From assembly GCA_021464415.1 (NCBI GenBank), contig CM038467.1, forward strand, positions 53,774,734-53,838,733: a stretch of DNA of 64,000 bases, read 5' to 3'. Each line of letters starts with the position of its first letter. The stretch's first letter is position 1. Position numbers and translations under genes: made by a program. The notes beneath the pieces were generated by a model. It ran no database searches. It saw only the letters and a program-made list of their open reading frames with translations, and was not told the DNA's origin. The DNA is from Lonicera japonica. Taxonomy: Eukaryota > Streptophyta > Magnoliopsida > Dipsacales > Caprifoliaceae. Positions 1 through 12,182 of this stretch are shown piece by piece.

Positions 1-450
1 CAAATGAAAATCGTTCAAATGGGTGTCAAAGGGGAATTAGTGTAAATTTTGGGTGCCAAAGGAAAATATAAATAAATAAACGGGGGTCAAAAAATAAATA
101 ACCCAAAAATTTATCGTGATAGATTTTTTGCCATTGAAATTTATAAATATTAGTGATAAATTATTCAATTGCAAAATGCTCATTTCTATTAACAATATAG
201 GTTTTAATAAAATAATTCCACTTAAAAGGTAAATTAACATATTTTTATAAAAATTAATGAGGTGAGATACACATTTTAATAAATGAATTTAAAATCACCA
301 TCAAATAAATAAATCTCAAACACAAAACAAAACGGTGCGGTTTGTGCGAACGCACGCCGATAGAGAAGTCAAGGAAGAAAAAAAACCAGAATGTGGGACC
401 CTCAATCACAATAAATTCTGAAGTGACGATCCATTTGCATGAACAATTAA

Positions 451-840
451 AAGAATTTAGTTTGCACCCTAAACTAAATATTACGATAGTTTGCCCCCTA
501 AACTTTCAATTTGTTTCAATGGACTCACTCAGGCTATCTCTTGCCAAAAGCATAAACTCCGGCTAGCATGAGCAAACCATGTGAAAAAATTATAGGGTAA
601 AATTATCTCAATACAATACATGAAACGAGGAAAATAAATACTTAAAATTGTCAAAAACTCTTACAAATTGTGTTGTTACGATTTTAAGCTTTTTACCCAT
701 TTATGTATTGTGTTGTAATGATTTTACTTCACTCATGTGGTTTATGCTTTTGGCCTTGCCTAAGGGAGTTGATTGAAACAATTGAAAGTTTAGGGTGCAA
801 ATTGTCGTAAAACTTTGTTTAAGGTGCAAATTGAAATCTT
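451..840. mobile_element. Foldback / MITE-like element with long inverted arms
   Basis: The stretches at about 451-560 and 739-840 are imperfect inverted copies of each other. Both contain TTTGCACCCTAAAC-like and AACTTTCAATTTGTTTCAAT-like blocks (reverse complemented on the right) and both reach a GCCAAAAGCATAAAC block. The interior also folds partly on itself (TACAATACAT against ATGTATTGTG). There is no coding potential. The structure fits a small non-autonomous DNA transposon of the foldback or Mutator-like kind, but no clear target duplication was found, so the superfamily is open. Confidence 0.55.
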
Positions 841-2299
841 CTAATAGTCTGGGAGGCTTTGGTGTCATTTACTCTTTGAGTGTTGACAAAAGGCTTCCAT
901 CTCCTCTCATTCAGAGCTTCAATTCTGAAATCTAATTTTCTTCTTATTTGCTTTCCTATGATATATATATATATATAATGGTTGCCTGAGGAATATAGAA
1001 CTTCAAATTTCTTTAGTAACACTCAAATCAAATGTGGCTCTCTGAAGAAGATTTCCCGTGTCTAAATTAAGGTATATTTATTTCAGTTCTTCTTCTATAT
1101 TTATTTAGCAGCCAAGCACTTCAAGTTCTTATTATACTCTCAGATTAATACTAGTTTTGTTTGTATTGGGACATAATTAATACACGGCAAATTAGACTTG
1201 GAGTAAGAACCAATAGGATTAATGCATTTACATAACTAAGTATCTAAATTTAAACCACCCAACTGGTAGCGCACTGGGATTAGTTATGGGTTCAATTGAG
1301 AGCTTCTCAGGTTGAATCCTAGAAATGTGTGAAAGCTGACTTTTAATTTCGACAATTATGGTAATACCTAAGACTAAATGACAAACTAATGCTAGGAAAG
1401 ATCAAGGGGTAAAGTTATGGTGAAAGCTGACTTTTGGTTATTTAGACAGTTATGGTACTACCTAAGTCTAAATAACTCTAATTTAATTTTGACAATTATG
1501 GAACAAGAGATCTTGAGTTGGAATCCTATCACCACTCACTATCCCTCCCCCATCCCTAGGGTCCAGCAGTAGGTGTATCCGTGGCCTCTTGTACTAACAA
1601 AATAACAAAGTCTAATAGACTCTAGCATAATTTTGTTTGAAAAAAGTTACCTACATGCAACCAATTGTTTCAATTAGGCATCATATGTATATAATCAATC
1701 TCCTTCCAAACGTACGAAACCTACTGAAAATCAAGCTGTATAAATCATGCCGTGCTTGTCGACTGAAACAGGCTGGACAACCACATGTGCAACTAGTTTT
1801 TAATGGAGTTATAGAATTTGATGCACTGTATTGCGAGCTGATGTCTGTATGTATAATATGCACAAAATAATTTGTGTTTCTATCTGCATTATTTGCTTTT
1901 TCTGACAGTAAAATTTCACTCCATTCACTTGTTTGCAAGTAATATTATTTTTTATATTTTACTGGGAAATTTGACCCAGTGTATTGTGAGTTGATATATG
2001 TAAAATTTCAAATTTTGCTGTTCAGATTCTTCCCCATCTATACATAGAAAGCAACGGGGCTGATGATATTATAGCTAATTTAGGCTGTGTTCAATAACAA
2101 AATGTGGTGTTTGAGAATTTGATGATCCGAGCAAAATGGTATAGCTAGATTGGATATGATGAGTCCCTTGAGTTAGTGATGAATATGTTGGCTGAGTTTC
2201 GTATTCTTTAGCAGTTGATTTTTTTTTAAAAGATTTAGTGTCAGTAGTTTAAATTTCCCTCTTCCTTTAAAGAAAAATACAATAACTATTCCATTACTC
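841..2299. other. AT-rich intergenic DNA, no gene seen
   Basis: No supported gene. It holds a short (TA)n run near 961-978. Short stretches near 1265-1325 and 1510-1600 resemble degenerate tRNA-type promoter boxes and might be SINE debris, but they are too weak to call. The short open frames here lack codon structure or any recognisable motif. Confidence 0.5.
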
Positions 2300-2462
2300 T
2301 CCCTCAAGCTAGAGCAAAGATATCGATCAAGACTTGCTGGACAGTTGAGGACAGAGTCGGTGATGGACTAGCAAATCTGCAAAAAGTTTAAAAGATGGAA
2401 CAAAGATAGGCCTGCTAGCTCTACGCAAACCTTCTCCCTAAAGAAGTGAACCTCTATATGCT
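2300..2462 (-). pseudogene. Ty1/copia relic: RNase H C-terminus and PPT
   Basis: Read on the minus strand, 2460-2370 encodes HIEVHFFREKV, a match to the KHIEVDCHFIREKV block near the end of copia RNase H domains. It then runs through an in-frame stop. Further on, near 2310-2295, comes a purine-rich GCTTGAGGGAGAG stretch like the polypurine tract before a 3' LTR. Only this C-terminal scrap is recognisable; no reverse transcriptase or full LTR could be traced. It is an old, truncated retrotransposon end. Confidence 0.55.
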
Positions 2463-3040
2463 TAGGCGATATCCTATGGTTTTTTTATCTATAAACGCAT
2501 TTCTACCCCGTGTGTCAATGTCCATTTAGAAAAAAATTATATCTACTTGTTTTAAATTGATAGAAAAGTCTCAAGAAGGTGACTTCAATGGTGTTATTTT
2601 TATGTTACTTTCCTATCATAGTTATCAAAATTTAAAAAACTGAACTATTCCTCACTAGATTAGTAGATGTTGGTTCATCTGTTTCCAGCTACTTCCTTTT
2701 GTAGCCTACTTGCTTTAATTTTTCCAGTGAAATTCGGGGTTGTTGGTGTGTTCGGTGTGGAGACATGCAATTGCCGATTTCAGGGGTGCTTTGAGAATTG
2801 TGCCAATTTTTAAGGTGTTTTTGATCCTCCCTTTCTTCTTTGAAGATTTTCCGACCAAGTCACTATTTGACTTCAACTGACTATCTAGCTGGTTTTGCTC
2901 CATGTTTATGCCCTCTTGCCACTTTAATGCCGCCGACTTCAATATCTTGGTTTTGTGGTGCATTTGTTCAAGGCCTCTTCTTTTGACCTCTTTTAGGTAT
3001 TCCCCCTCTATTTTCCTTGTTATGAACTAAGAGTCCTTTT

Positions 3041-3176
3041 GCGCATGTTGTGGCAGATGTCTTTTCCCACTGTCACATGTTGCGGCGGATGTTTTTTTCC
3101 CACTGTCGCAAGTTGTATGTTCCCACGGTCGCATGTTGAAGTGGATGCCTTTTGCCACCGTTAGTGCATGTTGCAT
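3041..3176. repeat. Short degenerate tandem repeat, unit about 25-33 bp
   Basis: Four to five imperfect units share a GCATGTTG ... GGATGTCTTTT ... CCCACTGTC core, with starts near 3043, 3075, 3107, 3133 and 3166. Spacing is irregular and the copies differ. No coding or structural role is apparent. Confidence 0.5.
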
Positions 3177-3229
3177 TCGATTTTACAGATCTGAGGTACT
3201 TTTTGGGCTTGCACATTCTCGAACACAAA

Positions 3230-3717
3230 GAAGTATCTCATTTAATTTGAAGATTTAAGGGGCAGCAACTTGTCAACAAAGGAGCAGAATATTACGAATT
3301 TCGATTTCACACCTCTTTCAATTTGAAGGGGAGTGTTGGAAACCAAGATTTTATTAATTATGGCAATAGATTTTATATATGAAATATATTTTAGTTTTCG
3401 TGTTGTTTTATTTGTCTTTGGTCAAAACATACCATAGGTAAAGTATTTTGTTAATGACGTCTTTCCTTAGTATTTATTTCCTTTTCTTTCCTTTCCTATA
3501 TTGTTACTGTAGGGTTTACTTTGTGTCCTATTTGTACCTTCCTTGGGAGTCTATTTTTGCCTTAGGGTGTACTTTGTTTCTCATGATATGATATTAAATG
3601 TTAGTTTGTATCCAAATGTAATTATGAATTTATGAATCTGATTAATTACTTTATATTATTTCTATCATTTTCTTTTCTTGGTTATTTCCTCTACTTTTAT
3701 GTTGTTTTGCTCTGCAG
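3230..3717 (+). mobile_element. Probable copia 3' end: PPT plus LTR relic
   Basis: The sequence AATTTGAAGGGGAG followed at 3334 by TGTTGGAAACC is the usual layout of a copia polypurine tract and LTR start. An LTR ending near CTCTGCA at 3717 would be about 384 bp. No primer-binding site follows, as expected for a 3' or solo LTR, and no partner LTR or target duplication was found. Frame-disrupted sequence upstream may be the eroded end of pol. The right edge is a guess. Confidence 0.4.
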
Positions 3718-4008
3718 AATGGCTGATACCTTTTGACAAATTTGCTAAAATTAACAAATATCCTTCACTAATTTCCTCTGCATTGACAGAAACTTGTCAC
3801 AGATTGCATATTTTTGCTTATATCATAGATTAATATCAAGCTTTGCAGGAACTGATGATATTGTGATAAATTTTTGTGTTTCCTTTTTTGGAAGTATTGA
3901 TTTCCTTTATTGTGCTCTGAATGAAGGATATCCGCTGGACCATTTTCTCTGGATGGGAAATGGTCATATATAATAACTATATAAGTTATATAAATTTTAT
4001 CTTTTTAG

Positions 4009-4480
4009 GGGGGTTTGGGTATTGGCAACCTTTCCAAAAGAAATGAGGCTCTTTTAGGTAAATGGCTTTGAAGTTTCCTCTTGAACAAGACTCATTTTGG
4101 TGCATGATAATTAAAAGCAAATACGGGATTCAAGGGAATGGGTGGGATTTCAATGTGGTGGTACGAGGTACTCACCGTAATCCTTGGGAGGCATCATATT
4201 CTGCTTAAGGTAGGCATGGGGGAAAAGACTCGGTTTTGGGAGGATCCTTGGCTAGGGTCTTCCCCATTAGCTACTCTATTCCCGCGTAGTTATAGAATTT
4301 ACAATGACATAAACTCCTTGAGAGCTCCTTTTCTTTGTTGGAACAATTCCGATTCATTTTATTGGAACCTGTCTTTTAGTAGAAATCTCAATGATAGAGA
4401 GGTTATGATTTCACGTGGTTGGTGGAAAATGCTCCTATTTCTAGAATCGAAGGGACAAAAGGGTTTGGGTGGGGGATAAA
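4009..4480 (+). pseudogene. LINE (L1-type) ORF2 relic, C-terminal part
   Basis: Two frames together give a protein stretch typical of the region after the reverse transcriptase of plant L1-type LINEs. The first (from 4012) reads GGLGIGNLSKRNEALLGKWL and continues to KSKYG, NGWDF and THRNPWE. The second (4204-4479) reads GEKTRFWEDPWLGSSPL and TLFPRSYRI. The shift near 4190-4205 and the absence of the upstream endonuclease and RT core show a dead 5'-truncated copy. Sequence just upstream (about 3900-3960) may be more of the same element. Confidence 0.8.
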
Positions 4481-5507
4481 TCGGGCCTCTGTCTATTAAT
4501 ATAAGAACACGGGGTTTCACAGAGTCCCATGAAGTGTGGAGAGTAAAATTGTTTCAATAGCTTCATTACAGGCGAGCACGTCGAACTTCTTCGGGCCTCT
4601 GTCTATTTCAGACATTGCTAACAATGGTGCTGCTGCTTGTTTTAGGACAGCTGTGTAGCTTTCTGTTTTTGCTTTGTTGTTAATTTTAGCGATTGGTCGG
4701 ATTTTAGAAGTCCACCGAGTCTTTTTGGCTGTATTGCTTGTATTGTTAAATGTTTTTTTTATCCATAAAAGCAATTTGTTTCTGATCAATACTCCTTTTT
4801 TTTTTTTTAATGAAAGACACCCAAAATATTTTTCCAAGAAACACCCACGGCATGTCAAGGCCAGCTCCACAACAATATTATTCCAAAAATGTCCGACACG
4901 CAACATGGCATGTCTTACCCGTACCTGTATCCGACACGGGTACCCCATCCAAACTGAAGTGTTCGTGCTTCCAAGGTCATCAATCTCTTTATGCGTTATT
5001 TGGACTAATGGCCTATGAGTTTGATGTAATCCTGTATGTTTTATTTATATATGATTTTTTTATTTGTGCTAAATGCTCTTTATATATATTTTAACTTATT
5101 CTCAATTTCTCATAATTGTCAATTACTACCATGCTTTGCTCCAATGTGCTTTATAACACTGTAGTTGTCAGATCTCATATCAAAATATTTCAACATTTCA
5201 GATTTGACAATTCAGATGTTAACAATCGCTTCACTTGTTTAGTAAAATCGTATATTTTGAATAAAGTATAAATTACATTCTAATCCAAAGTGGCATAATC
5301 CTATTGTGGTTGAATAAACCTATATTGTGAAACTTGTATCGAGTATGTATTTATCATACTAGAACTCATGGCAAATTAGACGCGTGTCCAATACTATACC
5401 GGGTAATTTCTAATATTATGCCTCTGTGAGAATATTATACCTGTGTATGTTTGTGTTACTAGTTCTAAGGTTTAACATATGTTTTACAGGCCGTGAGTTT
5501 ATTATTG
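4481..5507. other. Upstream region of NLR-A with repeat debris
   Basis: No gene is supported. Around 4800-4960 there is GACACG-rich repeat debris (for example TATCCGACACGGGTA) of a kind common in plant transposons. The overlapping short frames on both strands at 4517-5094 read through it and look accidental. Immediately upstream of the NLR-A ATG, TTTTACAG at 5482-5489 could be the 3' splice site of a 5'-UTR intron. I see no clear TATA box to place a transcription start. Confidence 0.4.
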
Positions 5508-8435
5508 ATGGCTGAACTTGTCGCAGTAGGTGTTGGTGTTGTGTCGGCAGCTGCGACGGTCTGGCAAGCTAGTAATACACGTCAAAAGGACAAAGCTAAA
5601 TCTTCTAAAGATTTGGAGACGATTCATGAAGATCTGAATGAAGCGATGAAAATATTATGTGCAATAAGGGACGATCATGAGGATGCATTAAAAAGATATA
5701 GTGCAAGAAAGAGGCGCACAATGACGTATAACAACTGGGTAGAAAGAGTAAGGAAGGTGGAAGGTGAAGTGGATGAAATAAATAAGAAATATGAAAGACG
5801 AAGCCAAAAATCAAAGATTAAATTAAAACTTGATACAGGTTCAAAATTGAGTAAGGAGATGGAAACTAAGAATTCTGATGTAGTTAGTCTTTGCAGTGTG
5901 GGGACACAATTACGAGATATTTTAGTGGAAAAAGAGCCTGCGCAGATTGTCAAGATGAATGCCCCAGATATTAAAGAATTTTTAACGCTTCAAAGTCCAC
6001 TGGAGGAGATATTGGACTTTTTGAGAAGTGACAGAGTTCAAGGTATTAGAGTCCGTGGCCTTGTGGGTACTGGAAAAACAACCATAATGCAGAACTTGAA
6101 TAATCATGAAATGGTTGTTGACAATTTTGAATTAGTCATTTGGGTAAATGTTTCAACCGAGATGAATGAGAAGAATTTGAGCGTGGCACAAATGCAAGAA
6201 ATTATAGTGCAAAGGTTGAAACTTAATATTGGTGGTGCTAGTGATGTTAATGAAATTTCATGTACAATAAGGGAAGAGCTAAGGGATAAGAAGTATTTGT
6301 TACTTCTCGACGATGTTAAGGAGGATCTTGAATTTGATCAAATTGGAATTGATCTTAATAATGAGAATGGGAGCAAGATAGTGTTGACAACTACGATGGA
6401 TGGTGTTTGTAACTCGATAGTGGATAGGGTAGTCGAAGTGAAACCGTTAACTCTCGCGGAGGCATGGAAGATGTTTAAAAATATTCTAAGTCACTCAAAC
6501 CATAGAGATGATCAAGCTATTGAGCGGATTATGGTCCAAATAGTTAACTATTGTGGCGGCCTTCCGCTTGTTATAAAGACGGTAGCAAATGCTTTCAAAT
6601 TGAGAGACAGTCTGCAGAGTTGGAGTAATGGATTTAACAGTTTAAGATTATGGCCCGAAAAGCGAGATGACGCGATGAAGGCACTTTATAAATTGTTGAA
6701 CTTTTGCTCTGGTCAGTTGAATGGTGCTCCAAAGGATTGCTTTTTTTATAGCGCAATATATCCAGAAGATTGTGACATTCATATAGATCGTTTGTTGGAT
6801 TGTTGGGCAGCTGAGGATTTGTATGGCGACAGCGCTGATGCTAAACATATGCGTGGCTATGGGCCTATGATATTGGAAAATCTTAAAAAGGTTTCACTAC
6901 TTGAGGAATCTGCATGCAAGGAGTATGTTAGGATGCACAAATTGATCAGGCGAGCGGCACTATTTCACTTGTCAGCCACCGGTGAATATAAACATTTGGT
7001 GAAAACTGGTGAATCAATGCAAGAACCTCCGGACGGGGAACAATGGGAGCAGAAGAAGTGGATCTCTTTGGTTGACAATGAATTGGAGACATTACCTGAA
7101 AGCCCAGATTGTTCTATGCTTTCCACACTTTTTCTACAGGAAAACCCATATTTGAGAATAATGCCTAATTTATTCTTTGAGCATATGAGAAATCTACGGG
7201 TTTTGAATGTGGATCGTACAAGAATTGTGTCACTGCCATCCTCTGTATCGAATCTAAGCAGCCTTAAGGTACTTTACCTAAATGGATGCACTGATTTGGT
7301 GGTGCTTCCTTCTCAAATAGGAATGCTTGAGAAAATTGAAGTGCTTGATATGCGAGGCAGCGGAGTTGTGAAAATACCACCTGAGATCGAAAATTTGTGT
7401 CTCTTGAGGCGATTGTTATTGTCCTTCCCCACTTTTGACAGTAACAATGATACTCAGATTGTGTTACATAACTGCAATACAATATCCAAGATTTCTAAAT
7501 TGGAAGAGCTCGTTATTGATGTGAGATCATACAATCAACTTGGCAATGATATGCAAAATGTTGTCATAGATAAGATAGCAGCTAACTTGACAAAGTTGAC
7601 AACTCTTAAGCTTTGCTATGAAGGTGGTGCTGAAGATGACATCATAAAATTGGTGGCTGATACTCCAGTATTCAGTGTAGATAAAGCTGAAGCTTTCATG
7701 TGTTTTGTTCAGAGAATCCCCAGGTCCAAATCATTTCAAGTCTTCATTGGCTGCTTGAGCTCTATGCCTCCTCAAATTCCAAACTTCTGTCTATATGATA
7801 GGTACTTGAGATATTGCAATGGGCAGGGATGTAGCGCTACTATTCCTAAGGTGCTTGCAAAAACTGAAGCATTTGAATTGGTTAACCACAATGAGCTTGA
7901 GCATGTATCCGATTTGGGAACCACAAGCTTGGACAAGATCCGAGGTTGTCTAATTGAAGGTTGCAACCAAATTAAAGCAATCGCAAATAAAGTGGATGGG
8001 CCATTTCTAGCAAATCTAGAGGAGTTATACCTAAAGATATTGCCAGCATTGGAAAGCATTTGGAAGGGCCCCATGGCATTGGGGAGCCTAAACAAATTGA
8101 GAACTCTGAAAATTGAGAAGTGTTCCCAAATGAAACATTTATTTGCTGAAACAGGGAATGGTGGACTTTCTCTCAACTTCCTTCCAAATCTGCAGAAGCT
8201 AACACTTGTTGATATGCCAAATCTAGTAAGGATTTGTGCATACGAGTCATTTGAGTGGCCTGCCTTAGAGAAGCTTCGGATACATGCTTGTCCCAATTTA
8301 ATCGAACTACCTTTCAACAAAGATAGCGCAACAAGGCTGAAGTCGGTTGAAGCAGAGCAAAGTTGGTGGGACGCTTTGCAATGGCAAGACCCTGAGGTCA
8401 AAGAAATACTTCAGCCCTACTGCTTGCTCGGGTAA
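5508..8435 (+). CDS. CC-NBS-LRR immune receptor (NLR-A), RPS2/RPS5-like
   Basis: Single-exon open frame of 975 codons from the ATG at 5508; the same frame is open upstream to 5493 but offers only a GTG. The product should be an intracellular pathogen sensor of the coiled-coil NLR class. Visible order: charged N-terminal coiled coil (about residues 20-110); P-loop GLVGTGKTT (184-192); kinase-2 LLLLDDV with both aspartates (268-269); GLPL (351-354); RNBS-D-like CFFYSAIYPED; then an MHD-position motif reading MHK (476-478); then leucine-rich repeats from about residue 530 to the end (LRVLNVDRTRI, LKVLYLNGC, IEVLDMRGSG). The C-terminus WWDALQWQDPEVK is usual for this class. Its 3' end points at NLR-B, 3.7 kb away. 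Odd: lysine for aspartate in MHD, a position where changes can alter the ADP-bound resting state. No frameshift or internal stop, so it is probably functional or recently so. Confidence 0.93.
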   Translation: MAELVAVGVGVVSAAATVWQASNTRQKDKAKSSKDLETIHEDLNEAMKILCAIRDDHEDALKRYSARKRRTMTYNNWVERVRKVEGEVDEINKKYERRSQKSKIKLKLDTGSKLSKEMETKNSDVVSLCSVGTQLRDILVEKEPAQIVKMNAPDIKEFLTLQSPLEEILDFLRSDRVQGIRVRGLVGTGKTTIMQNLNNHEMVVDNFELVIWVNVSTEMNEKNLSVAQMQEIIVQRLKLNIGGASDVNEISCTIREELRDKKYLLLLDDVKEDLEFDQIGIDLNNENGSKIVLTTTMDGVCNSIVDRVVEVKPLTLAEAWKMFKNILSHSNHRDDQAIERIMVQIVNYCGGLPLVIKTVANAFKLRDSLQSWSNGFNSLRLWPEKRDDAMKALYKLLNFCSGQLNGAPKDCFFYSAIYPEDCDIHIDRLLDCWAAEDLYGDSADAKHMRGYGPMILENLKKVSLLEESACKEYVRMHKLIRRAALFHLSATGEYKHLVKTGESMQEPPDGEQWEQKKWISLVDNELETLPESPDCSMLSTLFLQENPYLRIMPNLFFEHMRNLRVLNVDRTRIVSLPSSVSNLSSLKVLYLNGCTDLVVLPSQIGMLEKIEVLDMRGSGVVKIPPEIENLCLLRRLLLSFPTFDSNNDTQIVLHNCNTISKISKLEELVIDVRSYNQLGNDMQNVVIDKIAANLTKLTTLKLCYEGGAEDDIIKLVADTPVFSVDKAEAFMCFVQRIPRSKSFQVFIGCLSSMPPQIPNFCLYDRYLRYCNGQGCSATIPKVLAKTEAFELVNHNELEHVSDLGTTSLDKIRGCLIEGCNQIKAIANKVDGPFLANLEELYLKILPALESIWKGPMALGSLNKLRTLKIEKCSQMKHLFAETGNGGLSLNFLPNLQKLTLVDMPNLVRICAYESFEWPALEKLRIHACPNLIELPFNKDSATRLKSVEAEQSWWDALQWQDPEVKEILQPYCLLG

Positions 8436-11400
8436 TTTTTTCTCTTTTGGATATTTATTCTGATATCAAGAAATAATTTTATGGTCTCTCTAAACATGTT
8501 TAGGGTAGTAAATAATTTGTATTTTAAATATGTTATTTCCAGTTTTTTTTTCCCGTGAAATGTGAAATTAGACTTACCCTTGCATGCAGGAGGCAAAATC
8601 TAACGATTATGAAAATAGGCGGATAAGTCTAATTTTGCATAAAGATGGGGACAAAGTGAAAAAAGGCCATTATTTCTCTAGCATGCTTAAATAATTCTGA
8701 TCATTACACAACGATCAAGCTTATTTGCACAAGAAAAAAAATATCATGCTTCAACGTCACCCTTTGGAAAAGAGTTCATCAATCTTAAGGATGCTTGAAT
8801 TCAGCATAGATTATTGAATTAGAGCTGAAGGTGATGCTTTATTACAACAGTAGAAATTAGGTTGGCCCAAGATTATATACATATTCGGATTGTCTGAAAA
8901 CAATAACAAATACAGACTTCTAGAAAATAATTTCAAATTGTAGGGCAATGCCCCTTGAAACCCCTGCATCTGCTACTGCTTGAATTTTACTTTTTGGACT
9001 AATGATGATATAAATTTTCCATTTTTAGAAAAGTAAAACACCCAACTGTCTACTAATATAGTATGGATCCGATTCTAGTATTGAGCATCCGTATACTGAT
9101 GGGCACTATAGTGACGAGTTTTCTTCACCAAAATATGGGGAGATATTTTCAGTGATGAAAAATCACTGCTAAAGGTGCAGCCAGCATACAGACGGTCCAC
9201 ACCAGATTCTAGTTATATATAGTATTTCCATTAAAGTCAATCCGGAGTTTAGCTGAAGTGGATTGTGAGATTCAGTAATTTCTTGAGCTGCATAGTGCAT
9301 ACATTTGGGTTAGATCTCATCAGTAGTGTCTAATATGTATAAAGCCCTGTTCCTTTGTATTAACACTGCTTTTAATGAATTAAACAACCTATTGGGTCAT
9401 AATTGCAAAGGAGAAGCACACCCACTTATAATTAGTAAACATACCCGTATACATGCAAAAAAACTTACCCAAGTTTTCAAATATTTCTCCATGAACCAAA
9501 CGGGGCCTCATTATATGCAAGTAAGATGTTTTCTTTTTGCTATAAGATCAATCAGCACGTTTATGTTGAACACTTCTGTGGTTGTTTCAAATGTTTCTAG
9601 TTCATATTCTTAATGAAATTGCTGGTCCAAAAATTACTTACCATATGCTTTAATATGTCATTTGATTTTATTCAATGTTTAACTTCTTAAAATACATAGC
9701 CATTTTCCCATATTTAAATTCAGTTTTTCCCTTAAAACCAACACTCTTTAAGCCATTTTTCATTTTAATTTCTGTTTTAACTTAAAGATCTAATAGAACT
9801 CTTTGTTTTCACGTCACTCGCAGATAGGTAAGGCGCAATTGGCAATACTGATAACGGTACCCTCAACGTGGAGCTTGAAGAATGCATCAAGATTTTCAGT
9901 TTTTATAGTCCATGTTACTAAATAAATACTACCTATTTGGTTAGCTAGTATGATTTGGTTATAGGTATTGCGCTTATTTATGTCGACTATATGATTTATA
10001 TGTTTGTTGGGATTTGATGTAAAAAAGAGATTTTATATCGAACATTATGCATCAAGATTTTGTTTTGAGATATTTCGAATTTGCACTTTATGTTGTATTG
10101 ACTGAAATACCCTTGTAGGAACTCACGTTGTGTTTTGTTAATATTTTGAGCTTGCACTCCATGTTGAGGCAAAAGCAATAATGTTCTTCGTTACAAATTA
10201 ACTATAAATGTTTTACTTGTAATCTTGTGAATGGATTAAAAGGTCGATCAGAAGGTGCAGAAATAGCCAGAACTGAATGTGGCAAGACAATTTATTCGAA
10301 CTCTTCCAATGGTGTAATGCATCGAGTTATTGCGAATCTTCCTTCAAAGGAGGGGGTTTTTGTCGAAGATTGAAAACTTTGCAGATTGAATGGTGTAACC
10401 CCGTTGAGTTATTGCAAATCTTCCTTCGAAAGAGGGGGGTTTTGCCGAAGATTGAAAACTTTGCGGATTGAATGGCACTTCACTCTCCCTAAGTGTTCAG
10501 CAGCCTCTCAAAAAGTCGTCTATTAATGTAACAAAAAAAATTGTAATGAACTTTATTTTAATTATTAATTTAATTTTCATTCATAAATTTTGTTAATTTT
10601 CTTCTCTAAAATTTGATAAATTTCTATCGATTTTATGAACTACCCGATTATTAATTTGGTCAATGGTTGGTAACGGAATATCAGTAAAGAATCAAATCAT
10701 ATGTTTTTTACTCATAAATTGATGTTCTAATATTTAAACGACATAATTATATTTCTAAATTAGTTTTACAATACCATATTGTATTACAATGATTCCAATG
10801 ACCTTGTGCATTTTTTTAATATTTTTTTAATAAAATCTAATGATATTGACTTTTGTAAAGTAAAAATATGTTTTCACAGCCAGTAAAAGACTTTATTAAG
10901 GTAGGTTGTAAACACAAAGAATATAAAATATGAGGTGTAAATACAAATAGTATTTAAAATAGAGGCATAAATTTTAGAGTTTATTACGAGAAAAACAAAT
11001 TATTGCAGCAATGTGGCGGTGGAAGTGGGTGGTGAGGCAGTAAAAATAATGGTGGATGATGGTGGATGGTAATTATAGCGTGGAAGCGAGAAAATCTGAC
11101 AGGAACAAACTTTCTAACTACTTTTTCTCTCTACTTTTTTAAATGGTTTGCATTCTCAAATTGACATAATTACACATGAACAAAGTGCGTTTTTTTTTTT
11201 TTTTTTTTTTTAAATAAAAAATAGTAGAAAATGGAAAAACCCAAACAAGCAGCCGTACCCTTCCCCACCCACCTAGCCAACGCCAGCACACCTTCCCATG
11301 GAGACTAACCCACCCCCAACCAATTTGACAGCCACCATCTTTATATATATATACAAAGTGTATGCATTTAGTAAAAAGAAAGAATTCTTATTTAGATGGG

Positions 11401-12182
11401 TAAACTTATTAATTGTTTTTTGGAATTTTATACATATGATCTATATTATAAATATATTAGTTTTACTAATTTTCATTAAAAAAATTCAAATTCGAAGTAG
11501 GTTCAATGATTACCAAAAAATTCAACAGTCGAAAATGCGCATATACATCAATTTTTTAATACACCCAGTCTAAATTGAGTTTTTTAATGAAATTTAGTGA
11601 ATGTGATCTATTTACTGTATAAATCATCTCTACAATTTTTTTTTAAAAAAATTCGTATATTTACCGCTCTAAATAATTATCCCTTCTTTTAGTTAAAGCG
11701 AGTGAATCCCGCTTTATAACTTAATTTATTATTGTATATCGCTCTTTATAAATCATCTCTATAAATTTTCAAAAAAAATTCAACTATTTACTTCTCTAAA
11801 TAGTTCTCGATCCCATCTTTTAGTTCAAGCAACTGAATCCATCTGTATAACCTAACTCTATAGATACATATACACATTAGATTTGGTAAATATACAACTT
11901 AAAACATAAACCAACTTTCATTAAGCTTTTCAGTTTAAGACTTCATAGTTAAGATGTTAAATTTGAGATCGAGGTATATTAGTATAATGTTTGCCCTCTT
12001 TAAAACATTTCTTAGCTCCGACCCCTGCTTGTACATAGTTTAGTGAAAAAAAATAGAACAGAGTTTGTGAACTTCAAAATGAAGTATCACATAGTTTCCA
12101 TGTTATTATTGAAAATTAAGCATTATTGTAGAAATTATCAACAATTCAGGTTCTAACATAAATTGGAGTAAATTGAAAATAA
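8436..12182. other. Spacer between convergent NLR genes
   Basis: About 3.7 kb of AT-rich sequence separating the 3' ends of NLR-A and NLR-B. Apart from the tandem repeat at 10308-10470 it holds a 20-22-base T run near 11190-11212 and scattered AT-rich low-complexity sequence. The first few hundred bases will contain the 3' UTR and polyadenylation signals of NLR-A. No other gene or intact transposon recognised. Confidence 0.5.
10308..10470 (+). repeat. Two-copy tandem repeat of 81-82 bp, LRR-like
   Basis: Unit 1 starts at AATGGTGTAATG (10308), unit 2 at AATGGTGTAACC (10389), and a third partial start AATGG follows at 10471. The units are about 85-90 percent alike. The period equals 27 codons, and one frame contains RLKTLQIEWCN in unit 1 while the shifted frame of unit 2 gives RLKTLRIEW, similar to LRRs of CC-NBS-LRR proteins. 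It may be the eroded remnant of a resistance-gene LRR exon. Alone it has no start or splice context, so this remains a suggestion. Confidence 0.5.

Noticed and set aside
1250..1610. Possible SINE with tRNA-like boxes
   Set aside because: Only weak A- and B-box resemblance; no poly-A or TSD could be fixed.
4517..5094. Overlapping frames of 94-143 codons on both strands
   Set aside because: They read through low-complexity T/A runs and GACACG repeat debris, without coding features.
7772..8401. 209-codon open frame antisense to NLR-A
   Set aside because: It mirrors the LRR-coding strand, has no motif and no own promoter context; a shadow of the NLR frame.
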